Below, one piece after another: positions 1-8,576 of a DNA stretch of 64,000 bases. Location: contig NZ_CP069421.1 in assembly GCF_018118585.1 (NCBI RefSeq), forward strand, positions 868,001-932,000, read 5' to 3'. A program made the position numbers and the translations under genes. The notes beneath the pieces are model-generated. The model had not been told where the DNA came from and ran no database searches. It worked only from the letters and a program-made list of their open reading frames with translations. Position 1 is the stretch's first letter. Every line of letters begins with the position of its first letter. The DNA is from Aristaeella lactis. Lineage in GTDB: Bacteria > Bacillota > Clostridia > Christensenellales > Aristaeellaceae.

Positions 1-1487
1 CCGTCATTGACAACGTTATAGTGTGTCAGCATAACGCCTTTCGGAAAACCTGTTGTACCGGATGTATACTGCATGTTGCAGACATCGTCCGGCTTGACGC
101 TCTGGGTCATGGCGTTCAGGGTCTCAACAGGAACCGAATCCGCGCGCTTCATGGCTTCTTCAAACGTCAGGCAGCCCTGCTGAACAAAACCGACTGTGAT
201 CACATTCCGGAGGAAAGGCAGCTTTTTGCAGTGCAGCGGCGTTCCGGCTTTTGTCTGGGCGATCTCCGGACATAATTCATTAATGATGGCTCTGTAATTG
301 CTGTCCAGGGCACTTTCGATCATGACCAGCGTATGGGTATCGCTCTGCCGGAGCAGGTATTCGGCCTCGTGGATTTTGTAGGCGGTGTTCACGGTTACAA
401 GAACGGCGCCGATCCTGGTCGCGGCCCAGAAGGTGATATACCAGGCGGGCACATTGGTTGCCCAGATAGCCACTTTGGAGCCTGCCCTGACGCCCATGGA
501 TATAAGCGCTCGCGCGAAACGGTCCACATCATCACGGAATTCCGAATAGGTCCGGGTATAATCAAGTGTCGTGTATTTGAACGCATACTGGTCAGGGAAT
601 TCTTCCACCAGCTGGTCCAGCACACGGCCGAATGTCAGGTCGATCAGCTCGTCTTTTTTCCAGATATATTTTCCTGTACCGTCTTCATTGAAATACAGGC
701 CTTTTTTCTTGCCACGCGGGTTTTCAAAACGGTTCATATAGTTCAGGAAATGGGGGAAAATAATATCGCGGTCGGGTATATCCTCAATCCATTCCGTTTT
801 CCATTCAAGGGAGATGAAACCGTCATAGTCAATGGAAGAAAGGGCGTTCATCATATCACGGATCGGCAGGGTGCCTTCGCCGATGAGGTTGTAGGAGCCG
901 TCATCGTCGGAATCACGTAAATGAACATGTTTCACATACCCGCCCAGGTTCCGGATTGTGGTATCCGGAATTTCCCTGAAATCCCGGTAGGGATGATGCA
1001 TATCCCACAGGGCGGCGAGTTCGTCGCAGGCGTAGCTGTCCATCAGCGCGCGCAGACGGGATGTATCAGCATAAATGCCGACGGTCTTGATCAGCAGGCA
1101 GACGTTTTCTTCCTGCGCGAGGGGAAGCAGGGCTTCAATATTCTGCCTGATCTGTTCCTCATTGTCCCTCAGGGCACAGAACGCGACATACCGTGTTTTC
1201 AGGGAGGAAGCGGTTTTGATCAGATACTGCGCCTTTTCAGGCGAATCAAAGGGCAGGGAAAGATCAATGGACGAATCCAGGCAGGGAAGGACAAGCCTGT
1301 TTTTCTTCAGTTCACGAACCGTTTCATTCAGGCTGTAGCTGTGGAAAGCTCCTCCGCGGCCTGAAAGGGAAGGAAACTCCTGGATATTATAGGGTTCGAT
1401 TCCCTGGAACCCCATTTCAGAAGCGTCCCGGACCTGTTCATCCCAGGAAAGGGAATTCCATCCCCTGGTGGAAAAGGAAAGATTCAT
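1..1487 (-). CDS. TIM-barrel / AMP-forming acyl-CoA synthetase fusion (partial, C-terminus beyond the left edge)
   Basis: An open frame starts at the ATG at 1487 and runs out of the window with no stop (495 codons visible). Residues 1 to about 255 look like a xylose-isomerase-like/AP-endonuclease-2 TIM barrel: GIEPY (29-33), WDMHH (161-165), KHVHLRD (186-192), GEG (203-205) and SLEW (226-229). From about residue 285 it becomes a class I adenylate-forming enzyme (AMP-binding acyl-CoA synthetase) with the phosphate loop YTSGTTGFPKG at 474-484. The active-site core and C-terminal lid lie outside the window. The start overlaps the upstream gene's stop by four bases (ATGA), so the two are translationally coupled. 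The usual beta-5 metal-binding Glu of the sugar isomerase fold appears to be Lys134. The domains are clear; the substrate is unknown. Confidence 0.85.
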   Translation of the reverse strand, partial: MNLSFSTRGWNSLSWDEQVRDASEMGFQGIEPYNIQEFPSLSGRGGAFHSYSLNETVRELKKNRLVLPCLDSSIDLSLPFDSPEKAQYLIKTASSLKTRYVAFCALRDNEEQIRQNIEALLPLAQEENVCLLIKTVGIYADTSRLRALMDSYACDELAALWDMHHPYRDFREIPDTTIRNLGGYVKHVHLRDSDDDGSYNLIGEGTLPIRDMMNALSSIDYDGFISLEWKTEWIEDIPDRDIIFPHFLNYMNRFENPRGKKKGLYFNEDGTGKYIWKKDELIDLTFGRVLDQLVEEFPDQYAFKYTTLDYTRTYSEFRDDVDRFARALISMGVRAGSKVAIWATNVPAWYITFWAATRIGAVLVTVNTAYKIHEAEYLLRQSDTHTLVMIESALDSNYRAIINELCPEIAQTKAGTPLHCKKLPFLRNVITVGFVQQGCLTFEEAMKRADSVPVETLNAMTQSVKPDDVCNMQYTSGTTGFPKGVMLTHYNVVND

Positions 1488-2911
1488 GCTTCTTCCTCCT
1501 CATAGACGATCTTGTTGACGGCGTTGATGTAAGCCATAATGCCTGCACCGACGATATCAGTTGATATACCTCGGCCGGAATACAGTTTTCCTTCCCAGCG
1601 GAGACGGACAACTGTTTCACCCATGGCTTCCCGTCCTTCTGTAACGGACTGGATCTGGAAGTCATCCAGCTCGAAGTGCCTGCCGGTTGCCTGTTCAACG
1701 GAATTGAACGCTGCGTCAATAACACCGTCTCCGGAAGCGGTTCCTTCAATTTCCTGATTATGGAACATCAGCTTCATATGCGCGACGGCGCCGATCTGGT
1801 TGCCTGTGCTGATCATGTAATGAATATCATGATAGGCGGGAGGAACCTGCATCGCTTCAGCAGCTATGATCGCATCCAGTTCCTTCAGGGTAATATGTTC
1901 CTTTTTTTCTACTGTCTGGCAGAAGCTTTTCCATATCTTCTGCTGATCGTCAGCGTTCAGATCATAACCGAGTTTTTCGGCAGCCCGTATCACGGTTTCC
2001 ATACTGTCGTGGATGCTCAGAAGATAATCCGCGTCAGATTCCTCATCACTGAAGCCGGAACCGATCTCGGATTTCCGTCCGGAGGCCTGGCAGATTGTAT
2101 TCACCTGTCCGGTGATCTTCCGGATTTTTTCGACACCGATGTCTGTGCAGACACCCATGGTGCCGCCCTTGGCGTTCAGGATGCGAACAATATTCGGCAG
2201 CGATATCGCGGTAGCGCTGCAGGCAGTGGCTTTGATCTCCCTTACTCCGCAGCGGATGGCGGACACAGCGTTGGCGTCCGCCATGTTCAGTTCACCGGAG
2301 CAATAAAACCCGAGGGTTGTTTTGCTCAGATCCGGAATCTCTTTTTTCAGTGATTCAAGCCAGGCGGATATTTCCTCCGGCATCATGGCACCGGCAGTGT
2401 CACACAGCGTAACAACAGAAGCGCCGGCACCGATGGCAGCGGTGATCACCTTCACAAGGAAAGAGCAGTCGCTTCTGGTTGCGTCCTGCGCGATAAACTC
2501 CACGTTTTCTGTCAGCTCACGGCAGCACCGGACCATTTCCTCCACTTTCCGGCAGGCAGCATCCGCTTTCATATGGAGGATATATTCCATCTGAACGGAA
2601 CTGACAGGAGCAGCGACCTGCAGCCTGGGATTGACGGCTTCCTTCATGGCTTCCCAGGTGATCTGGACAGATTCCTTATCCATCAGGTCCACAGGAACCG
2701 AAACAGCTGCATTTTTCACGGCTGAACAGATGGATTTCACAAGAAGCCTGTCTATTTTCTTCTGCCTGATCGGGCAGAGATCTATGGAAGAAACACCGAG
2801 CTTATCGATCAGGCGGCATAATTCTATTTTTTCCCTGAAACTGAGTTCACACTGGTTTTCAGACTGGGGCAGCGTACAGTCACTGACATGGACAAGTTCG
2901 TTTTTACTCAT
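1484..2911 (-). CDS. 2-isopropylmalate synthase-like protein lacking the metal-binding residues, with intact LeuA regulatory domain
   Basis: 475 residues. The N-terminal ~330 residues follow the HMGL-like (DRE-TIM metallolyase) barrel. The C-terminal ~110 residues match the LeuA allosteric/dimer domain well (EGREAMGE, GRGISTDIVGAG). The catalytic site does not match. The LRDG(E/N)Q motif reads LPQSENQ (14-20), so Arg-Asp is Pro-Gln. The HxHND ligand motif reads YCSGE. The NGIGERAGN motif reads CSATAISLPN, so its Asn ligand is Cys. All four residues that hold the divalent metal in known 2-isopropylmalate synthases are therefore replaced. The start at 2911 has GGGAGG seven to eight bases upstream; a longer frame to 3040 only reads through the T-box leader. 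It is first gene of an operon with the TIM/AMP-ligase fusion. Possible roles are a leucine-sensing pseudoenzyme or an enzyme with altered chemistry. Confidence 0.85.
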   Translation of the reverse strand: MSKNELVHVSDCTLPQSENQCELSFREKIELCRLIDKLGVSSIDLCPIRQKKIDRLLVKSICSAVKNAAVSVPVDLMDKESVQITWEAMKEAVNPRLQVAAPVSSVQMEYILHMKADAACRKVEEMVRCCRELTENVEFIAQDATRSDCSFLVKVITAAIGAGASVVTLCDTAGAMMPEEISAWLESLKKEIPDLSKTTLGFYCSGELNMADANAVSAIRCGVREIKATACSATAISLPNIVRILNAKGGTMGVCTDIGVEKIRKITGQVNTICQASGRKSEIGSGFSDEESDADYLLSIHDSMETVIRAAEKLGYDLNADDQQKIWKSFCQTVEKKEHITLKELDAIIAAEAMQVPPAYHDIHYMISTGNQIGAVAHMKLMFHNQEIEGTASGDGVIDAAFNSVEQATGRHFELDDFQIQSVTEGREAMGETVVRLRWEGKLYSGRGISTDIVGAGIMAYINAVNKIVYEEEEA

Positions 2912-2941
2912 GGAACAATCCTCCCTTGGACAATTGAAACT

Positions 2942-3213
2942 AAAAAGCCCTGAAGCATATGCTTCAGGGACGAAAAACAATTTCTCCGCGGTACCACCCA
3001 TATTACTCCTGCAACAGGAGTCTCTCTTGAACTCTGACAAGTTCTCAGCCTGTTACGGGGCGCCCGGGTTTCCTTAATAACCTGACGGTGTTCACGAAAC
3101 CAACTCCGGAAGCAGTCTCCCTACGCTCGGCACCGTCTCGCAGCATCCGACGGCTCTCTGCAGCGTCTGCGGTAAGGATTACCATCCATCATCGTCTTTC
3201 ATCAATATGAAAT
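2942..3213 (-). promoter_or_regulatory. T-box leader (tRNA-sensing), probably leucine-specific
   Basis: The T-box sequence TGGGTGGTACCGCGG lies at 2986-3000 (minus strand). It is followed by an 11-bp perfect palindrome (2948-2969) and a run of five T, which is the intrinsic terminator. Upstream is a Stem I with an AGAGAG bulge motif and an apical GGATGCTGCGAG. Placing the specifier by the spacing seen in the Bacillus glyQS leader (six bases before GAG) gives CTG (3113-3115), a leucine codon. Neighbouring readings (ACT Thr, TGC Cys) cannot be excluded. The leader class is certain; the amino acid is inferred. Confidence 0.93.
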
Positions 3214-3220
3214 TACATGG

Positions 3221-3249
3221 ATACTAACATAATTCAAAAAAGGTGTCAA
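3221..3249 (-). promoter_or_regulatory. Promoter of the T-box operon
   Basis: TTGACA (3244-3249) and TAGTAT (3221-3226) are separated by 17 bp, reading leftward. Transcription would start near 3214, just before Stem I of the T-box. Confidence 0.75.
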
Positions 3250-3377
3250 TAAAGAAACCGTCAGCATTTCAGGCACTTTTTTGTCTTTTCTTTGTATATG
3301 ATCAGGGGATACGGAAATGCGGCATCAATCCACGAAAAAACGCGGAATATCCGCATCCCGCAGGAAGGTGATTTTGT

Positions 3378-3405
3378 TTGACAAACAGTATTATTTCATT
3401 ATCAT
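3378..3405 (+). promoter_or_regulatory. Promoter of the phoH operon
   Basis: TTGACA (3378-3383), a 16-bp spacer and TATCAT (3400-3405) lie about 40 bp upstream of phoH. It diverges from the T-box promoter; the ~130 bp between the two promoters hold nothing else I recognise. Confidence 0.65.
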
Positions 3406-3444
3406 TATATTATAGAAAGAATCTGAAGAAGGGGAGTCACAGAT

Positions 3445-4434
3445 TTGCCTGAAGCAACAGAACTCGAACTTACAGCTGAGTCCATGGATGCCTATGTTTC
3501 ACTTTTCGGAATGAATGACCGCAACATCGCGCTGATCGAACAGGAATGCAACGTCAGCATCGCGCTGCGCCGCAATCATCTTGTGATTACCGGTGAGGAA
3601 AAAGACAGGGAGCTTGTGGGACAGGTTATTACGCTTCTCCTTGAAATGATCCACAGGAATGAAAACGTTGACCGGATCAGGATCCGTTATACCATCGCCA
3701 TGGTGCGCGAAGGAAAAGTATCTCAGATCGAGGAAAACCTGAAAAGGGTTATTGCCGTAACACACCGCGGCAAAGAGATCACCTGCAAAACAGTCGGTCA
3801 GAAACTCTATGTGGATACCATCCGGAACCATGTACTCACTTTTGCGGTCGGTCCTGCCGGAACAGGCAAAACCTACCTGGCCATGGCCCTGGCTGTGATG
3901 GCTCTGAAAAACAAGGAAGTTGAAAGAATCATCCTCACAAGGCCGGCTGTTGAGGCTGGGGAAAAACTTGGTTTCCTGCCCGGAGACCTGACCCAGAAGG
4001 TGGATCCTTATCTTCGTCCCCTTTATGATGCCATGTATGATTTCATGGGTTCAGATTCCTATAACAAGCTCATTGAACGCGGTATCGTTGAAGTGGCCCC
4101 GCTGGCTTATATGCGCGGACGCACCTTGTCAGATGCCTTTATTATCCTGGATGAGGCGCAGAATACCACATCAGAGCAGATGAAAATGTTCCTGACACGC
4201 ATGGGATTCCGTTCCAGGGTTGTTGTTACAGGCGATATTACCCAGACAGATCTTCCCGCAGGCAAGAAATCCGGCCTGGCGGAAGCTGTGAACCTTCTGC
4301 GGAATATCCCGGAAATCGGTATTGTGGAGCTGTCCGGCAAGGATATTGTCCGGCACGAACTGGTACAGCAGATCGTTGAAGCATACGAAAAAACACGTGT
4401 TTCGGATCAGGTATCCGGAAAGGACGAACAATGA
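3445..4434 (+). CDS. phoH: PhoH family ATPase
   Basis: 329 residues, close to the family length. A short KH-like N-terminal region (about 10-85) precedes the PhoH P-loop NTPase domain, with Walker A GPAGTGKT at 136-143 and Walker B IILDEAQN near residue 235. PhoH proteins are cytoplasmic ATPases linked to RNA metabolism; their precise reaction is not established. The start is TTG at 3445, with GAAGGGGAG nine bases upstream and no better ATG. The 3' end overlaps the next gene in an ATGA. The order phoH, HD-phosphohydrolase, ybeY, cdd, era is the usual Firmicutes arrangement, which supports a link to ribosome and RNA maturation. Confidence 0.95.
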   Translation: MPEATELELTAESMDAYVSLFGMNDRNIALIEQECNVSIALRRNHLVITGEEKDRELVGQVITLLLEMIHRNENVDRIRIRYTIAMVREGKVSQIEENLKRVIAVTHRGKEITCKTVGQKLYVDTIRNHVLTFAVGPAGTGKTYLAMALAVMALKNKEVERIILTRPAVEAGEKLGFLPGDLTQKVDPYLRPLYDAMYDFMGSDSYNKLIERGIVEVAPLAYMRGRTLSDAFIILDEAQNTTSEQMKMFLTRMGFRSRVVVTGDITQTDLPAGKKSGLAEAVNLLRNIPEIGIVELSGKDIVRHELVQQIVEAYEKTRVSDQVSGKDEQ

Positions 4435-6770
4435 CAGAGAACAAAGCTGAAAAAGGAAGGAATTTCAGGGATTCTTTCCGGAAATGGCTGCACTCTTCAC
4501 AAAGCACATGTCTCCTGATGATCCTGGCCGCTTTTCTGATTATCCTCGGCCTGCTGTTATGTGTGTGTACTCCGCGTAAATACGACCTTCGTGTCAATTC
4601 AATCTCCCATGTCACGATTGACGCCACGAAGGATGTCATCGATAAGGTCACAACAGAGCAGCTGCAGAACGCAGCCGCGGAACAGGTTACGCCGAATTAT
4701 CATTATAAACAGGGAGTTAAGGAAGAAGTACTTACATCCCTTGCCGACGCTTTCCAGGAGCTTCGTTCCATCCAGCAATACGGACTGACGCTGAGAACGG
4801 ACGAAAACGGTCAGCTGATTGCGGACCGTCCGTTTTCCGAAGAGGAGATCGAGTATGCTTTCTCCATGGTGGACATTCTTGAACTGAACCGTGCCCAGAT
4901 GGAAATCATCCTCAGGTCTGATACAAATGAATTTGAAAAAATGGTCAGTACCGTCACGAAAGCTGTGGAAAATTCCCTGAACTCGTCCACAATCCGTGAG
5001 GGACAGGTGAGCCAGGCGATCAACCTCATTCAGCAGAACGTCGGATATTCGCTGGACATTTCGTTCACCCAGATCATCGTACCGACTGTCCTGCGGACCT
5101 GTATCAAGCCGAATATGATCATAGATCCGGCAGAAACAGAAGAGGCCCGCCAGAAAGCCAGGGACGCGGTTGAACCGATCGTTTACCTGCAGGGGCAGAA
5201 CATTATCCGTGAAGGAGACCGTATCACCCTCAGCCAGGTCGAAATGATCAGAAGCCTGGGCATGCTGAATGAAAATGACTATGATTACTCCGTCTATTAC
5301 GGAGCATCCATTATTGTGCTTGTTTCCATGGTGATCCTTCTGATGATGCTCCGGCTGCTGCTGAAGGACGTACTGACGGATATCCGGAAACTGGCGGTTA
5401 TCCTGATCATCCTTGTTCTTTGCGTCGGATCAGCCGTCCTGGCCACGCTGCTTCCCAGCATCTATATTATTCCGATATCCCTTGGTGCGATCCTCGGAAC
5501 GGTTCTCATCGGTTACAGGGCAGGACTTGTCCTGACGGTTCCGCTAACGCTGCTTTTTGCCGCCATTACTTCCTGCAGCAGCACTACATCATTCTACGAT
5601 GTTGTGCTTATCACAGCCAACACGCTGTCCTGCGGTGTGGCGACAGTCTGGTTCCTGAAGGGCAGGCCCCAGCGTATACGCGTATTGCTGTCAGGACTGA
5701 TCGCCGCGGTTTTCAATGTTGTGATGATCGCCGGCATCAAACTGCTCACCTCCGCGGAAACGCTGAATATGGTTCAGACCGGAGTCTGGACCATAGCGGG
5801 CAGTCTGCTGAGCGGCACCATCGCCGTGGCTCTGCAGCCTGCCTTTGAGGCGGTATTCCACCTGGCTACGCCCAGCAGGCTCCTGGAAATTGCCAATCCA
5901 AATCATCCTCTTATGAAACGGCTGATGATCGAGGCGCCCGGAACCTATCACCATTCCATCATCGTCGCGAACCTGGCGGAAGCAGCCGCGGATAAGATCG
6001 GCGCCAACGCTTACCTGGCCCGTGCCGGCGCGTATTATCACGATATCGGAAAACTGAAACGGCCGGGTTATTTCAGCGAAAACCAACACGGGACCAATCC
6101 GCACGAAAAAACAGATCCTTATATTTCCGCCGCTATCCTGACCTCCCATACAAAGGACGGCGCGCTGATGGCCCAGAAGGCACACCTGCCTCCTGAAATC
6201 CAGGATATTATCCTGCAGCATCATGGCGTGACTCCTGTGATGTTCTTCTATCATAAGGCGCTTCAGCTGTCTGACGGCAAACATGTGGATATTAATGATT
6301 TCCGTTATTCTGGTCCCAAACCCAGGACCCGTGAAGCTTCCATTGTGATGATGGCGGACAGTATTGAGGCCGCGGTCCGTTCCATGAAGGATCCTACACC
6401 TAAAGCCATTGACCAGTATATTGAACGCCTCATCCGCGGAAAACTGGAAGACGGACAGCTCAGTGAATGCCCGCTTTCACTGCATGACATTGATGAGATC
6501 TGCAGTGCTTTCTCCGGCATCCTTAAAGGCGTTTATCATGAAAGAATAGAGTATCCCAAAGTGGAGAAATACGCTGTTCAGCCCGGAACAAAAACGAGCC
6601 AGACTGTTTCAGAAGATGAATCCGTAAAGAACACGGAAAAGTCTTCGGATTCTGATCAGGCCAATGAGAACAGAAACGCGGCGGAAAAGAAAGTGAATGC
6701 CGCGGAAAAGCCTGATGAACAGAATAATGCCGTTCAGGAGACCGGCAGGGAGGCAGAAAGTGCTGATTGA
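4431..6770 (+). CDS. pgpH: PgpH/YqfF-type membrane HD phosphohydrolase (cyclic-di-AMP phosphodiesterase family)
   Basis: 779 residues. One N-terminal membrane helix (about 23-44) is followed by an extracytoplasmic 7TMR-HDED region (to about 285), a seven-helix membrane block (about 290-470) and a cytoplasmic HD domain (about 500-710) with TYHHS and the HD pair YYHDIGK. This is the architecture of Listeria PgpH, which hydrolyses c-di-AMP. The last ~70 residues are a hydrophilic Glu/Asn/Ser-rich tail not needed by the family. The DNA for that tail also carries the Shine-Dalgarno site and GTG start of the next gene. The gene begins inside the phoH stop (ATGA), which implies coupled translation. 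Confidence 0.9.
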   Translation: MTENKAEKGRNFRDSFRKWLHSSQSTCLLMILAAFLIILGLLLCVCTPRKYDLRVNSISHVTIDATKDVIDKVTTEQLQNAAAEQVTPNYHYKQGVKEEVLTSLADAFQELRSIQQYGLTLRTDENGQLIADRPFSEEEIEYAFSMVDILELNRAQMEIILRSDTNEFEKMVSTVTKAVENSLNSSTIREGQVSQAINLIQQNVGYSLDISFTQIIVPTVLRTCIKPNMIIDPAETEEARQKARDAVEPIVYLQGQNIIREGDRITLSQVEMIRSLGMLNENDYDYSVYYGASIIVLVSMVILLMMLRLLLKDVLTDIRKLAVILIILVLCVGSAVLATLLPSIYIIPISLGAILGTVLIGYRAGLVLTVPLTLLFAAITSCSSTTSFYDVVLITANTLSCGVATVWFLKGRPQRIRVLLSGLIAAVFNVVMIAGIKLLTSAETLNMVQTGVWTIAGSLLSGTIAVALQPAFEAVFHLATPSRLLEIANPNHPLMKRLMIEAPGTYHHSIIVANLAEAAADKIGANAYLARAGAYYHDIGKLKRPGYFSENQHGTNPHEKTDPYISAAILTSHTKDGALMAQKAHLPPEIQDIILQHHGVTPVMFFYHKALQLSDGKHVDINDFRYSGPKPRTREASIVMMADSIEAAVRSMKDPTPKAIDQYIERLIRGKLEDGQLSECPLSLHDIDEICSAFSGILKGVYHERIEYPKVEKYAVQPGTKTSQTVSEDESVKNTEKSSDSDQANENRNAAEKKVNAAEKPDEQNNAVQETGREAESAD

Positions 6771-7647
6771 TTGGGATATAAGATATCAGACTGATGATGA
6801 TATCCTGGAGAAAATGCAGGCCGCGGCGGATCTTTGCCTGAAATGTGAAAACGTTTCTGCGCATTGTGCTATTTCCGTATGCATGTGCGATGATGAAACC
6901 ATTCAGGAAATCAATAGACAATACAGGGGGATCGACCGCTCCACGGACGTATTATCGTTTCCTTCAGTGCGTTATCCGGAAGGGAAAACAGCAGGCAGCT
7001 GTCCTGCTCTTCTCAGGCAGGAATATGATGATGAATACGGATCGGTTTTCCTGGGGGATTTGTTTATCTCAGTTCCCCATATGGCAGCTCAGGCCAGGGA
7101 ATACGGCCATTCTGAAATGAGGGAGGCGGTATACCTCCTGGTTCACGGGATCTGTCATCTGATGGGATATGATCATATAGAAGACGATGATAAGAAAAGG
7201 ATGAGAGCAATGGAGAAAAAGATTCTTTCAGCCGCTTCCGTAACACGGGACACAGATCCGGAAAAAGACGAACAGCTGCTGGAAACGGCACGGGAAGCCA
7301 TGAAAAAAAGTTATTCGCCTTATTCATCCTATCCAGTTGGCGCGGCACTGCATTCCACTGACGGAAGGATCTTTACAGGATGCAATATTGAAAACGCTTC
7401 CTTCGGATTAACAAACTGCGCGGAACGTACAGCACTGTTCAAGGCGGTCAGCGAAGGCGCGCTTTCCTTTGATACCATCGCTATCGCCGCCACGACAAAA
7501 GCCTGGCCCTGCGGCGCATGCAGGCAGGTACTGAACGAATTCGCGCCGGATATCAGGATCCTTGTCACATGGCCGGGCCATGTTGAGGAGAAAAAACTTA
7601 CAGAGCTGCTGCCTGAAGGTTTCGGGCCGCACAGCATGGATCAGTAA
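6760..7647 (+). CDS. ybeY-cdd: Fused YbeY endoribonuclease - cytidine deaminase
   Basis: One uninterrupted 295-residue frame. Residues 1 to ~145 are YbeY, the metal-dependent rRNA-maturation endonuclease, with HGICHLMGYDH at 129-139. After a charged linker (~145-173), residues ~174-295 are a cytidine deaminase with the zinc motif CAE at 220-222 and PCGAC at 250-254. The start is GTG at 6760, six bases after GGGAGG (6748-6753); it overlaps the upstream stop by 11 bases. The two genes are normally separate, often with dgkA between them. Here dgkA is missing and no stop codon or Shine-Dalgarno site separates the halves, although an internal ATG lies near the start of the deaminase. Both active sites look intact. 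Confidence 0.9.
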   Translation: MLIDWDIRYQTDDDILEKMQAAADLCLKCENVSAHCAISVCMCDDETIQEINRQYRGIDRSTDVLSFPSVRYPEGKTAGSCPALLRQEYDDEYGSVFLGDLFISVPHMAAQAREYGHSEMREAVYLLVHGICHLMGYDHIEDDDKKRMRAMEKKILSAASVTRDTDPEKDEQLLETAREAMKKSYSPYSSYPVGAALHSTDGRIFTGCNIENASFGLTNCAERTALFKAVSEGALSFDTIAIAATTKAWPCGACRQVLNEFAPDIRILVTWPGHVEEKKLTELLPEGFGPHSMDQ

Positions 7648-7660
7648 ACAGGAGATCATT

Positions 7661-8557
7661 ATGAAACAGCAGGAACAGAAGCACTATTCCGGATTTGTTA
7701 CCATTATCGGAAGGCCCAATGTCGGGAAGTCCTCCCTGATGAACCGGATGATCGGTGAAAAGATTGCCATTGTATCCAGCCGACCGCAGACGACGCGCAG
7801 CCGGATCATGGGCGTACTGTCACAGGCGGATTACCAGATCGTTTTCCTGGATACACCCGGTATCCATGATCCGCGTACCCGTCTGGGAGAGTATATGATG
7901 CATTCCGTACGGGATGCCATGGACGGAATGGATGCGGTCCTGGTCATTTTTGATGTCACCCATCTGACCGATAATGACCTGACCATTGCTACGGATATGA
8001 AAGGGAAGAAGGTGCCGGTGATCCTGGCCCTGAACAAGATCGACCTGGCATCCCCGGAAGAAATCCTTGCCGCCACAGCCAAAGCAGCGGATGCCGGATT
8101 TGATGAGATCATTCCTGTCAGCGCAAAAACCGGCAGCGGAGTGGATGAACTGATTCAGTGTATCAGGAAACAGCTTCCAGAAGGACCGCGTTATTTCCCT
8201 GATGATATGATCACAGATCAGCCGGAACGTATCCTCTGTGCTGAAATTATCCGTGAAAAAGCACTTCGCCACCTGAGGGACGAAGTGCCGCATGGGATCG
8301 ATGTTGAAATTATGAAGATCGAGCAGCTCAGTGACCGTCTTACCGAGATCAACGCCACCGTATACTGCGAGAGAAGCGCGCATAAGGGCATCATTATCGG
8401 AAAAAACGGAGCCATGCTCCAGACAATCGGTACCGAAGCCAGAGGCGATATCGAGAAACTGCTCGATACACATGTCAACCTGAAGCTCTGGGTGAAGGTA
8501 CGTCCGGACTGGCGTAACAATGTCTCAGACCTGAAAAATCTCGGCTACGATATCTGA
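7661..8557 (+). CDS. era: GTPase Era
   Basis: 298 residues. The N-terminal GTPase domain has G1 GRPNVGKS (17-24), DTPG and NKID. The C-terminal KH domain has IIIGKNGAML. Era binds the 3' end of 16S rRNA during 30S assembly. The ATG at 7661 has AGGAG seven bases upstream, 13 bases after the ybeY-cdd stop, so it is co-transcribed with them. Longer in-frame readings upstream lie inside the deaminase and have no ribosome-binding site. Confidence 0.97.
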   Translation: MKQQEQKHYSGFVTIIGRPNVGKSSLMNRMIGEKIAIVSSRPQTTRSRIMGVLSQADYQIVFLDTPGIHDPRTRLGEYMMHSVRDAMDGMDAVLVIFDVTHLTDNDLTIATDMKGKKVPVILALNKIDLASPEEILAATAKAADAGFDEIIPVSAKTGSGVDELIQCIRKQLPEGPRYFPDDMITDQPERILCAEIIREKALRHLRDEVPHGIDVEIMKIEQLSDRLTEINATVYCERSAHKGIIIGKNGAMLQTIGTEARGDIEKLLDTHVNLKLWVKVRPDWRNNVSDLKNLGYDI

Positions 8558-8576
8558 GTTTCGCTTTTCTCTTTTC

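Noticed and set aside
2912-3040. 43-codon N-terminal extension of the LeuA-like gene
   Set aside because: It reads through the T-box antiterminator and terminator hairpin, and the ATG at 2911 has a good Shine-Dalgarno site.
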